A DNA stretch of 57,693 nt from a virus, in the IMG/VR virus record IMGVR_UViG_3300025030_001169, positions 1 through 57,693 of that record. One strand, given 5' to 3'. Under the pieces are notes generated by a model that had not been told where the DNA came from, made no database searches, and saw nothing but the letters and a program-made list of their open reading frames with translations. The translations under genes and the position numbers were made by a program. Within the stretch, counting starts at the first letter, position 1, and each line of letters starts with the position of its first letter. Positions 16,516-23,234 of this stretch are shown in pieces.

Positions 16516-17064
16516 ATGAATGAAAAAGTTATTTTTAAACAAATTGGAGTAATTGACTTTATTGATTTAACCAAAAACAGAATCAATGAAGTTGCTGATT
16601 TGATTATATCAACCTATAAGGATGAAAAGATATGGTCAAATTTTACAATAGGACAAATGGAGGAAGAATTACTGGCCTCTTTCAAAAATATTTTATACAA
16701 ACCCTCATTTTTCATTGCTTTATCAAATAATAAGGTAGTTGGCGTGGGTAGTTATATGTGTTCTCATATTTCAATGCAAGCATACGAATTATCATTTGGT
16801 ACGGTTCATAAAGATTATCAAAAAAAGGGGATAGGTACATTTTTGATTTATTTACGTTTGAGGGAAATTATAAAAGAACGCACGGATGCCGTTATATTTG
16901 CTCGTTGTAGAAAACCCGAAATGTTCCAAAAATTTGGTTTTAGGTTTATTAAAAAATATTTAGGGAAAAGTTCTGCCGGAAGTGAATATTTATATTGCCC
17001 AGCCGAAGAAATAACTTTTTCATTTCTTAGTCCTTCATGTCAAAAATTCACGCTTAATAGATAA
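16516..17064 (+). CDS. GNAT-family N-acetyltransferase
   Basis: Acetyl-CoA-dependent transferase with unknown substrate. Motif order fits GNAT: a KVVGVGSYM strand, a FGTVHKDYQKKGIGT segment that supplies the acetyl-CoA pyrophosphate loop (Q-K-K-G-I-G), then a helix and a late ARCRKPEMFQKFGF motif. 182 residues from the ATG at 16516; a TTG nine bases earlier is less likely. It follows the DUF6527 gene by one base, so the two are probably co-expressed. A role in acetylating a host protein or small metabolite is possible but not shown. Confidence 0.75.
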   Translation: MNEKVIFKQIGVIDFIDLTKNRINEVADLIISTYKDEKIWSNFTIGQMEEELLASFKNILYKPSFFIALSNNKVVGVGSYMCSHISMQAYELSFGTVHKDYQKKGIGTFLIYLRLREIIKERTDAVIFARCRKPEMFQKFGFRFIKKYLGKSSAGSEYLYCPAEEITFSFLSPSCQKFTLNR

Positions 17065-17069
17065 CCACC

Positions 17070-17285
17070 ATGACAAAATCAATGGATTTACTAAAGAGTT
17101 TTGCATTATATTACCATGATGAATATGGAGAAAATATTGTATCTGGCGCAATAGATTCCTTTATTAAAACTTTAACGTCAAATGAGCAAAAAAAAGAGAA
17201 ATGCAACCCGTTATGTGACGGAAAAATTGGATATTTTGACTATCATGGTATGTGGGTTGGTTGTTCATGTAATCCAAAAAAATAA
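17070..17285 (+). CDS. hypothetical small zinc-binding protein
   Basis: 71 residues. A helical N-terminus is followed by CNPLCDGKIGYFDYHGMWVGCSC, a four-cysteine arrangement like a truncated DnaJ-type or rubredoxin-like knuckle. No family assigned. It is the last gene of the little DUF6527-GNAT unit. Confidence 0.55.
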   Translation: MTKSMDLLKSFALYYHDEYGENIVSGAIDSFIKTLTSNEQKKEKCNPLCDGKIGYFDYHGMWVGCSCNPKK

Positions 17286-17310
17286 ATTATGAAAAAATCA
17301 GAAATCGAAA

Positions 17311-17415
17311 ATGGCTGATGGAATACAAAAGATGAGCGATTTGATAGACAAAATGACAAAACAAACGGAGACAGAAATAGATAAACAATGTGATGATTTA
17401 AGAAAAAAAATATAA
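17311..17415 (+). CDS. possible 34-residue protein
   Basis: Short frame with ATG at 17311, giving a helical, charged product (MSDLIDKMTKQTETEIDKQ). It lies in an otherwise empty 143-base gap and could be translated as part of the polycistron, but there is no clear ribosome site. Low confidence. Confidence 0.3.
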   Translation: MADGIQKMSDLIDKMTKQTETEIDKQCDDLRKKI

Positions 17416-17428
17416 AGGGGGAAATGAG

Positions 17429-17731
17429 ATGTTAAAAAGAATTTGGAGAAGGTTATTCAAGAAACAACAAATAATACAATCATTTGAAATACCAAAAGAG
17501 ATAATTCCTATCAGGAAATTGCGTTGTGTTAAATTGTTAGATGAAAGGATCTTTGAATTGACTCTCGGTGTAGAAAAACAACAAATTGTTGAAAGATTTC
17601 AAAAAGATATGGAAAAGGAATTATTTAACGAATTAAGACCAGCAATCATTTGGGATAAACGAGAAGTTGAGCCGGGAATAATAAGATATGAAGCGATTTT
17701 GTTTGTAGGAGTAAAAGAAAAATCTTATTAG
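17429..17731 (+). CDS. hypothetical basic protein
   Basis: 100 residues, not recognised. The N-terminal 15 residues are strongly basic (KRIWRRLFKKQQ). The remainder looks alpha/beta. The ATG at 17429 follows a purine-rich aaaggggga, one of few strong Shine-Dalgarno-like sites here. It is the last gene before the packaging operon. Confidence 0.55.
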   Translation: MLKRIWRRLFKKQQIIQSFEIPKEIIPIRKLRCVKLLDERIFELTLGVEKQQIVERFQKDMEKELFNELRPAIIWDKREVEPGIIRYEAILFVGVKEKSY

Positions 17732-17788
17732 AAACTCAAAACAATTTTAAGTCTATTCTCCAACCAACACAATATAACTCAGTCTAAA

Positions 17789-17797
17789 CAGTTATAA
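17789..17797 (+). promoter_or_regulatory. putative promoter motif before the terminase operon
   Basis: CAGTTATAA, 54 bases before the putative small terminase start, in a 120-base gap. The same or nearly the same word occurs at 25514, 45426, 35436 and 40088, always in a gap. No matching upstream element is obvious. It may be the core of a phage-specific promoter. Confidence 0.4.
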
Positions 17798-17851
17798 GGT
17801 ATTAAAAGAAGTCCCAAGGAAACAACTCAAAACAAACAATCACACAGTAAA

Positions 17852-18985
17852 ATGAAGGATGCGGATCTCAAAGACTACGTAACTAATCAAGAGGCTTTTG
17901 AAAAATATCAGAAGCTGATGAATAACCCTTTTCTCAAGAAGTACGTAGACAAGCCATATGTAGCCAGTGATGGGACTAAAATAAATTTGATGCTACTCCC
18001 TCACTCCCTGAGAGCCAAGATTGAACATCTGCCGCAAGAAGAACAAACCAAGATTCTTGGGTTGAAGAAAGCCCACATCCATCTTTACAATACAGCGATG
18101 GGTTTCAAAGGAACTGCATTTGCATATAATCCTAAAAAGGTTGGAAAACCAGGGGTTGGGAACATATCAATGTTAGAAGGAAAGAAGGATGAGATAATAG
18201 AATTACTTGGTAGAATGTATACAATTGGAGAGGTACATCAGATAATAACAAAGGACTGGAAGATGCCCGTGTCTCTACAAATGTTTAATGTGTTTGCAAA
18301 GAAGTATAATGAGATAATAAGAGAAAGAACTGAAGTCTACAAACAATCATTTGAAGATGTGAGACTTGCGGTGAAGCGGAGTAGACTGGACGAACTAACA
18401 TGGATGTATGTGGTACACAAGACACAATATCAAAAACATAAGTATGGGAATGATATGCGGGTTCTTCTTTCAGTGTTAGAACAAATAAGAAAAGAAGTTG
18501 AGGGAGACACATTAAAAGTAGAAGGCGATATTGGGATAAAGATTGAGACGACTGTTAATACACATCTTCAAAAAGAAGTGTTTAGGGAACTCAATATACA
18601 AATGATAATCATTGCGAAAGTGGCTGCAAGAATGGGGGCAGATCCGATGATGTTATATAAGAGTTTGGTTGAGAGTTATTACAGTAAATACACAGGGATA
18701 AATGGTAAACCAGAATTTGATGAGGAGATAGCTTATCCCTCAACAGAGATATATGATTGGGTCGGTATAAGAGAAGCTAACGACAAGGTGAACGAAGCTG
18801 TGGAGGTAAATATATTGGCAAAACCAGAACAAACTGACGAGCAAAAGAAGAAGGATGAAGAGAAGAAGAAAATCAAATCAAAGTTGCTTGGTCTATTAAG
18901 TAAAGAGAAAGCTGATTTGCATTACAGAAAGAGTTTGGTTGAGAAATCAATATTAGATGGAGACACAAATAGAATTAAAGAATGA
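17852..18985 (+). CDS. putative terminase small subunit
   Basis: 377 residues. Residues ~105-180 read like a DNA-recognition domain: YTIGEVHQIITKDW followed by a second helix and a KRSRLDELTWMY segment, as in small terminases that select phage DNA. The N-terminal ~100 residues are unrecognised. The C-terminus is acidic and lysine-rich with a possible coiled coil (about 320-350), suitable for oligomerising. The gene opens a new transcription unit after a 120-base gap and lies upstream of the large terminase, although seven to twelve small genes intervene. The call rests on this context and the helix pattern. Confidence 0.5.
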   Translation: MKDADLKDYVTNQEAFEKYQKLMNNPFLKKYVDKPYVASDGTKINLMLLPHSLRAKIEHLPQEEQTKILGLKKAHIHLYNTAMGFKGTAFAYNPKKVGKPGVGNISMLEGKKDEIIELLGRMYTIGEVHQIITKDWKMPVSLQMFNVFAKKYNEIIRERTEVYKQSFEDVRLAVKRSRLDELTWMYVVHKTQYQKHKYGNDMRVLLSVLEQIRKEVEGDTLKVEGDIGIKIETTVNTHLQKEVFRELNIQMIIIAKVAARMGADPMMLYKSLVESYYSKYTGINGKPEFDEEIAYPSTEIYDWVGIREANDKVNEAVEVNILAKPEQTDEQKKKDEEKKKIKSKLLGLLSKEKADLHYRKSLVEKSILDGDTNRIKE

Positions 18986-19266
18986 ATAGAAAAGTGAAGT
19001 TCAGACGTTGGATACCATCTCGATACGATATGAGAGGTGGAAGCAAGGTGTTGAAGGATGGGACAGGAATATTTGAAGAAGAGTTCAATGGAAGAGGTAC
19101 ATTCTTGCAATGGGCTAATTGTTTCGAACAATTTGAAGAAGATGGTATTGGGAATTATACGGTTGCGTTGGTAGAGTTGAAGAACGGAAAGATTGAGGAA
19201 GTGTTACCCCAAAATTTAATGTTCGAAAACAAATATTATATAATTGTTAAACAAAGAGCTAATTGA
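18982..19266 (+). CDS. conserved phage hypothetical protein
   Basis: 94 residues. It opens with RKVKFRRWIPSRYD, then a GTGIFEEEF and a GTFLQWANCFEQFEE segment, and ends with a VEVLP-like EEVLPQNLMFE. I have seen this pattern in small phage proteins of Gram-positive and Bacteroidota phages, without a function. ATGA overlap with the previous gene, TTGATG overlap with the next. Confidence 0.6.
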   Translation: MNRKVKFRRWIPSRYDMRGGSKVLKDGTGIFEEEFNGRGTFLQWANCFEQFEEDGIGNYTVALVELKNGKIEEVLPQNLMFENKYYIIVKQRAN

Positions 19267-19457
19267 TGAAACCATTTACACAGCAAGAATTGGAGAACTT
19301 GGCTTTAAAGAGAAAGATTGAGGAGTTGGAAAAGCAGACAACTTCTCTCGCGCGAGAGATAAGTGGTCTCAAGAATGGGATGATCCGGATCACAAACTAT
19401 ATTGATATGAAGTTTGGTGAGTTAATTGAAATTGTTGAAAATAACGATAGGAAATAA
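19266..19457 (+). CDS. hypothetical coiled-coil protein
   Basis: 63 residues from the ATG at 19266. Almost entirely one amphipathic helix (ENLALKRKIEELEKQTTSL then REISGLKNG), with heptad-like Leu/Ile spacing, so probably a dimeric coiled coil. No function assigned. It sits in the terminase operon. Confidence 0.5.
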   Translation: MKPFTQQELENLALKRKIEELEKQTTSLAREISGLKNGMIRITNYIDMKFGELIEIVENNDRK

Positions 19458-19458
19458 T

Positions 19459-19575
19459 ATGGCTTCAAAGATTGTGAAGAACAACGGGATTAAAAAGGAA
19501 TTAATTGTGAGAGCAATAAGCAAATTGAATTCCTTGGAATCTAATATGGATAAGTTATTAAGGTTGATAAAATGA
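19459..19575 (+). CDS. hypothetical 38-residue protein
   Basis: A short frame with ATG one base after the previous stop and a TGA that overlaps the next ATG. The product is a basic helix (IKKELIVRAISKLNSLESN). Both junctions show the tight packing of genuine genes in this phage. Confidence 0.45.
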   Translation: MASKIVKNNGIKKELIVRAISKLNSLESNMDKLLRLIK

Positions 19576-19898
19576 GTGGAGAGACAGACGACGAAATTGA
19601 TGATAATCCTTTAAAAAAGAAGAAAGGGGATTGGAAACCAAAGGACGGCGGTAAACGACCGCAAGTTAAGATATTGATGGAGTGGGAGAGCGAAGCATTT
19701 GACCCTTGGTTTATCAAGAATATCAAGAGGGATGTTTATTATAGGGAAGACGTTGAAGACGGTTTGGGTTATCTTTTCAAAGTTATATTCGTTGATGAGA
19801 CGGAGTTGGAGTTTAAATATGATTATGAGACAGAAAGGGATGAGAAGTTAATTCAGTTTGAAGAAAAAATGGGTCGTTTGCGTGTGTTTGTTATTTGA
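19572..19898 (+). CDS. hypothetical charged protein
   Basis: 108 residues, not recognised. Acidic N-terminus (ETDDEIDDN) is followed by a lysine-rich patch (KKKKGDWKPKDGGK). A beta-like domain then carries WESEAFDPWF and repeated acidic strands. No motif points to a role. Confidence 0.5.
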   Translation: MSGETDDEIDDNPLKKKKGDWKPKDGGKRPQVKILMEWESEAFDPWFIKNIKRDVYYREDVEDGLGYLFKVIFVDETELEFKYDYETERDEKLIQFEEKMGRLRVFVI

Positions 19899-19910
19899 AA
19901 CTTGTAAGAG

Positions 19911-19976
19911 ATGGGCGATTTAGAAGAGTTTGTTGTAGTTGGTAAGAAGCAAGTTTTGACCCCAGGGAAAATCTAA
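19911..19976 (+). CDS. possible 21-residue peptide
   Basis: Short ATG frame (MGDLEEFVVVGKKQVLTPGKI) in the 118-base gap after 19898. The following bases read openly into the next gene in another frame, so this could be a leader peptide or a remnant. Little supports it beyond the start codon. Confidence 0.2.
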   Translation: MGDLEEFVVVGKKQVLTPGKI

Positions 19977-20016
19977 AGAGAAGTGGTTCAAGAGAAAAAT
20001 AAAAAAGAAACAAGAG

Positions 20017-20310
20017 ATGACTTTACAAATAATGTTGGATGATACTTCTGTAGTAAAGAAAGCGCAAAAAGTCAATTCAAGCGATAAAAGGAAGGACAAT
20101 TATTTCATCAAATCTTCTTCAGAGGAAAGAAGACTTTTTAAAGACAAAATAAATAGGTTATCTTTAATAGACAAGAAAATTCACAATATTATGTTAGAGA
20201 TACCAGAACTAAGAATGACGGTCTATTGCAAAGAAGGAAGTGATTTGAAAAGCATAAAGGAAAAATACTTAAAATTATCAAGAGAACCAATAAAAGAGGA
20301 AAATGTATGA
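20017..20310 (+). CDS. hypothetical basic protein
   Basis: 97 residues, helical and lysine-rich, not recognised. The frame is open another 20 codons upstream (KSKEKWFKRKIKKKQE) without an ATG, so the true start may be non-standard. ATGA overlap with the small membrane protein downstream. Confidence 0.5.
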   Translation: MTLQIMLDDTSVVKKAQKVNSSDKRKDNYFIKSSSEERRLFKDKINRLSLIDKKIHNIMLEIPELRMTVYCKEGSDLKSIKEKYLKLSREPIKEENV

Positions 20311-20387
20311 TTGAAATAATAATTATAATTGTTTGTGTAGGAGTGGTTGTAGGATTACCAATTTTAGTAGCGTTGATAGAAGATTGA
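20307..20387 (+). CDS. 26-residue single-span membrane peptide
   Basis: ATG overlaps the preceding stop (ATGA). The product is one hydrophobic helix (IIIIIVCVGVVVGLPILVAL) with acidic ends. Such tiny membrane peptides in phages can act as holin helpers or be inert. The M15 endolysin lies 2 kb downstream. Confidence 0.45.
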   Translation: MIEIIIIIVCVGVVVGLPILVALIED

Positions 20388-20441
20388 CGGGATAAATAAA
20401 CAAGAACAAAGTTATTAAAACAAACTAAAAAATTTAAAGTT

Positions 20442-21113
20442 ATGAAAACAAAAATTATTTTGTTCGCTTTGTTTGCTTTTATCGCTTTTTTAGGTAAAAG
20501 TCAAACATTTTCAATTCCTAACGATGCTGCGGTGATTAAAGATTCCACAAGCACTAACATAGAATATAATTATTGGGTTTGTTCTGAGGGGGAATTATAT
20601 GCTGATCTTGGAGGTATTAATGTCTTTATGGAGGAAGGATCAAAATGTTTATCTTGGCATTTAGGCGGTTCTAATTATTATGTGAAAAATAATGCCACTT
20701 TGTATCTTTGGGGAGAAGGTGGCAGCAATACTATTTATTACGAGCCAGATGCTATTATCTTTGATAGTTTATATGGCGGAGGATCAAATGTCTTTATTGA
20801 GTGCGCTGATTTGATATTTGATTATTATTTTGCTCCTAAGGATGGTTGCAATGAAAATACATTAGATATAGACGAAAATATTGGCTATTTTAGTGTCTCC
20901 CCCAATCCCACGACAGGCATAATTAATATTCGTTTAAAAGATGAAGATGTGGGAAATTATGTTTTAAGAATATTTGATAATATTGGAAAAGAAATATTTA
21001 AAAGCAATACTTCAACGCAAATAGATTTGAAGGAATACGGAAGTGGATACTATTTTTTAATTGTTTGCGATAATAAAGGGAGAATCAATAAGATAAAATT
21101 ATTGGTATTATAA
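20442..21113 (+). CDS. secreted protein with type IX secretion C-terminal sorting domain
   Basis: 223 residues in three parts. An N-terminal signal peptide (MKTKIILFALFAFIAFLGKS) directs Sec export. Residues ~22-145 form a repetitive beta-rich region with GG(S/I)N(Y/V) turns (GGINVF, GGSNYY, GGSNTIYY, GGSNVF), resembling a short beta-helix. Residues ~150-223 are a canonical Por secretion tail (TIGR04183 type): VSPNPTTGIINI, a VLRIFDNIGKEIF strand pair, then LKEYGSGYYFLIV and a final KIKLLVL. Type IX systems occur only in Bacteroidota, so the host must have one for this to work. The protein would be exported across the outer membrane and attached or released. It starts after a leader ending aaagttatg, following AAAGTTATTA at 20408. 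It may alter the cell surface during infection. Confidence 0.85.
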   Translation: MKTKIILFALFAFIAFLGKSQTFSIPNDAAVIKDSTSTNIEYNYWVCSEGELYADLGGINVFMEEGSKCLSWHLGGSNYYVKNNATLYLWGEGGSNTIYYEPDAIIFDSLYGGGSNVFIECADLIFDYYFAPKDGCNENTLDIDENIGYFSVSPNPTTGIINIRLKDEDVGNYVLRIFDNIGKEIFKSNTSTQIDLKEYGSGYYFLIVCDNKGRINKIKLLVL

Positions 21114-21130
21114 CTTAACAGCGTTAATAG

Positions 21131-21256
21131 ATGAATAGACAAGATTGGGATTTACTTCTGTTTGGAATGAAAGCGACTGAGATTGTAAGAAAAGACAACA
21201 AAGTTATTAAGAGAAGAGTGGATCCTACAATAATAAAATTAAAGATTTTGAAATGA
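21131..21256 (+). CDS. hypothetical 41-residue protein
   Basis: Short frame whose TGA overlaps the ATG of the exonuclease gene (ATGA). The product is basic (MKATEIVRKDNKVIKRR) with a W-rich start. The close junction argues for translation; no function is evident. Confidence 0.4.
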   Translation: MNRQDWDLLLFGMKATEIVRKDNKVIKRRVDPTIIKLKILK

Positions 21257-21906
21257 TTAATTATAACTATATCGTCTTTGACTGTGAGACTGGGGGATTA
21301 TCACCCAAGAGAAATCCAATAACAGAAATAGCATTAATCGCTTGTGAGTTCGGAACATTCAAGGAGATTAATCGCTTTGAGACCTTTGTTAGACCATACG
21401 CTGATTTAGTTATTGAGGAGAAGGCGTTGGAGATGACAAACATTACGTTGAAAGAGATCAATCAAGGGATAGACTATAAGGAGTTGGTTAAGTTGTTAAT
21501 TCAATTTTTTCAGCTTTCAACACCCAGAGGAGGCAAAGGAAATAGATTTTATCCAATTCTTGTAGGACATAATGTGAGTTTTGATATAGGGTTTGTAAAA
21601 GAGATATTTCAGTTTGCAGGACGAAATTTGCACGACTATGTGGCTTCTAACAATGAGGAAGTTGACCGAATATGCACGCTGAAACTATCTAAGGCAAAAT
21701 GGATAGACAACGGAAAATACAACTTAGAAGCCTGTTGCAAGAGGGCAGGAATAACATTAACAGATTCCCACAGAGCTATGGCGGATGTTGCAGCGACAAA
21801 GAAATTAGTTGAGATATTATTAAAACCAGTTATAAAGAATGCTAAGGGAGAGGTTGAAGAAGAGACCAATGGGGTTCAGGAATTTAGAAAACAATTTGAG
21901 ATTTAA
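21253..21906 (+). CDS. DnaQ-like 3'-5' exonuclease (DEDDh)
   Basis: Proofreading-type exonuclease, probably working with the DnaE-type polymerase. The DEDDh set is present: Asp10 and Glu12 in FDCETGG, GHNVSFD with Asp111, and DSHRAMADV with His173 and Asp178. At 217 residues it is a stand-alone epsilon-like domain with a short acidic tail; no clamp-binding motif is clear. It lies far from the polymerase gene, inside the packaging operon. Confidence 0.88.
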   Translation: MINYNYIVFDCETGGLSPKRNPITEIALIACEFGTFKEINRFETFVRPYADLVIEEKALEMTNITLKEINQGIDYKELVKLLIQFFQLSTPRGGKGNRFYPILVGHNVSFDIGFVKEIFQFAGRNLHDYVASNNEEVDRICTLKLSKAKWIDNGKYNLEACCKRAGITLTDSHRAMADVAATKKLVEILLKPVIKNAKGEVEEETNGVQEFRKQFEI

Positions 21907-22077
21907 ATGATTGATTTAACAAACATATCGTTAAAACAATTAGCAGAAATAATAGTTGATTGGGAGAAACACCACAAGGAAGAACATGGTTCTTTCATTT
22001 GTGAGACCAAAGAATGCTATTGTATTTATCTTCGGATGAAAGGGGTGTATTATTTGAAATTAGCTGAGGAAAATTAA
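21907..22077 (+). CDS. hypothetical 56-residue protein
   Basis: ATG at 21907 directly follows the exonuclease stop. The product (LKQLAEIIVDWEKHHKEEH then CETKECYC) is a helix followed by three cysteines. No family recognised. The frame was short but is stop-delimited and packed between neighbours. Confidence 0.5.
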   Translation: MIDLTNISLKQLAEIIVDWEKHHKEEHGSFICETKECYCIYLRMKGVYYLKLAEEN

Positions 22078-22154
22078 ATAAAGTTAATGTTTGGGAGATA
22101 AAGAAGCGAGATACAAAAAATTCTTATTCTTATATAGATGAGCGTGGGAATATA

Positions 22155-22340
22155 ATGGAACAATTGTCTATTGAGGGGCACAATGAGAAGATGAATGTGG
22201 GAGATATATTAAGAGCGAGAGGAAAGTATTGTGTAAGCGATTTTGAAATTGTTGAGGTAAAAAGACGAAGAAAACAAGAAGACCCAGCTAATTATATAAC
22301 TTTATTTAGTTTGAGATTGTTAGGACTAAAAAGAAACTGA
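22155..22340 (+). CDS. hypothetical protein, start uncertain
   Basis: 61 residues from the ATG at 22155 (MEQLSIEGHNEKMNVGDIL, then a basic KRRRKQE patch). The same frame is open for about 28 more codons upstream, and these look coding (VNVWEIKKRDTKNSYSYIDE) but have no ATG, GTG or TTG. Either a non-standard start is used or an original start was lost. It lies just before the endolysin. Confidence 0.5.
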   Translation: MEQLSIEGHNEKMNVGDILRARGKYCVSDFEIVEVKRRRKQEDPANYITLFSLRLLGLKRN

Positions 22341-22341
22341 T

Positions 22342-23025
22342 ATGGGATTAGATAAATTTGAAGAAGACATTCCGAAGGAAGATAATTTAGAATATTTGGG
22401 GGAATTAGTTAAGGGAGATGACTATAATGTTAATCCTGATAAGGATGTAAGAATAATTGATCCGGAAACATTAGACAACACATTAAATATTAATTTTATG
22501 GAAAATCAGATTATTTTAATAAACGGGATATTGACTCCTTTGAGTTCTTTCCAGTTAATTAGGGGATTGAAGGAAGACCAGCTTTCAAAACATTTTAGTA
22601 TTAAAGAAAAGAAGATTGGAGAGTTTCAACCCTTTTTATATGCAGCGCCATTAATAGAATTGTTAGAGGCATTTAGAGAAGAAATGGTCTCTCCAGTAAT
22701 AATCAATAGTGGTTTCCGCACGCATGAGAAACAAGAAGAGTTGAAGAAGGAGGGTTATCGTGCAGCCACTTATAGTCCTCACGAACAGGGGATGGCTTTT
22801 GATATAGACACGAAGACTTGGAAGGAAACGCAAGATCAGGTTGCAATCATCTCCAGAATTGCTAATAATATGAAGATAATGGTGCGGATAGGATATATGA
22901 AATACTGGCATGCAGACAAAATGACCTTCTTTCATATAGACGTATGTCCTATGTATTTTGCGGAGGGAATGCCTTATCATAGTAAAGAACATCCAAAAGC
23001 GTGGGAGAATGAAATAAAATGGTGA
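22342..23025 (+). CDS. M15-family peptidase (endolysin)
   Basis: Zinc peptidase of the D-Ala-D-Ala carboxypeptidase/endolysin type that cuts peptidoglycan cross-links. Residues 115-200 carry the family signature. IINSGFRTHEKQEEL is followed by YSPHEQGMAFDID with His147 and Asp154 as ligands, and a final FFHIDV with His198. The N-terminal 90 residues are unrecognised and may target the wall or regulate activity. No signal peptide, so release would need a holin; small membrane peptides lie at 20307 and 24981. It ends inside the start of the next gene. Confidence 0.8.
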   Translation: MGLDKFEEDIPKEDNLEYLGELVKGDDYNVNPDKDVRIIDPETLDNTLNINFMENQIILINGILTPLSSFQLIRGLKEDQLSKHFSIKEKKIGEFQPFLYAAPLIELLEAFREEMVSPVIINSGFRTHEKQEELKKEGYRAATYSPHEQGMAFDIDTKTWKETQDQVAIISRIANNMKIMVRIGYMKYWHADKMTFFHIDVCPMYFAEGMPYHSKEHPKAWENEIKW

Positions 23026-23234
23026 TAAAACTAAATATATTGGAAATTATAAGATATTCAATATCAGTTAAGGGGAGAACGGTTGCCCCTGATGTGGAGT
23101 TGGAAGAGCCCATTCTTATTGAGGACAGACAAGATCCAAAGGTTGAGGAAAATAGAAAAAGAATAATGGGGGAGGAATCTGTAAAGAACAATCAATTGGT
23201 AGAAATATTCTTCTATTTCAGAGAAAAGATTTAA
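23019..23234 (+). CDS. hypothetical small protein
   Basis: 71 residues, not recognised. An N-terminal strand pair is followed by an acidic stretch (ELEEPILIEDRQDPKVEE). It overlaps the endolysin by 7 bases and stops immediately before the large terminase ATG. It could be a terminase accessory, but nothing in the sequence proves it. Confidence 0.5.
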   Translation: MVIKLNILEIIRYSISVKGRTVAPDVELEEPILIEDRQDPKVEENRKRIMGEESVKNNQLVEIFFYFREKI

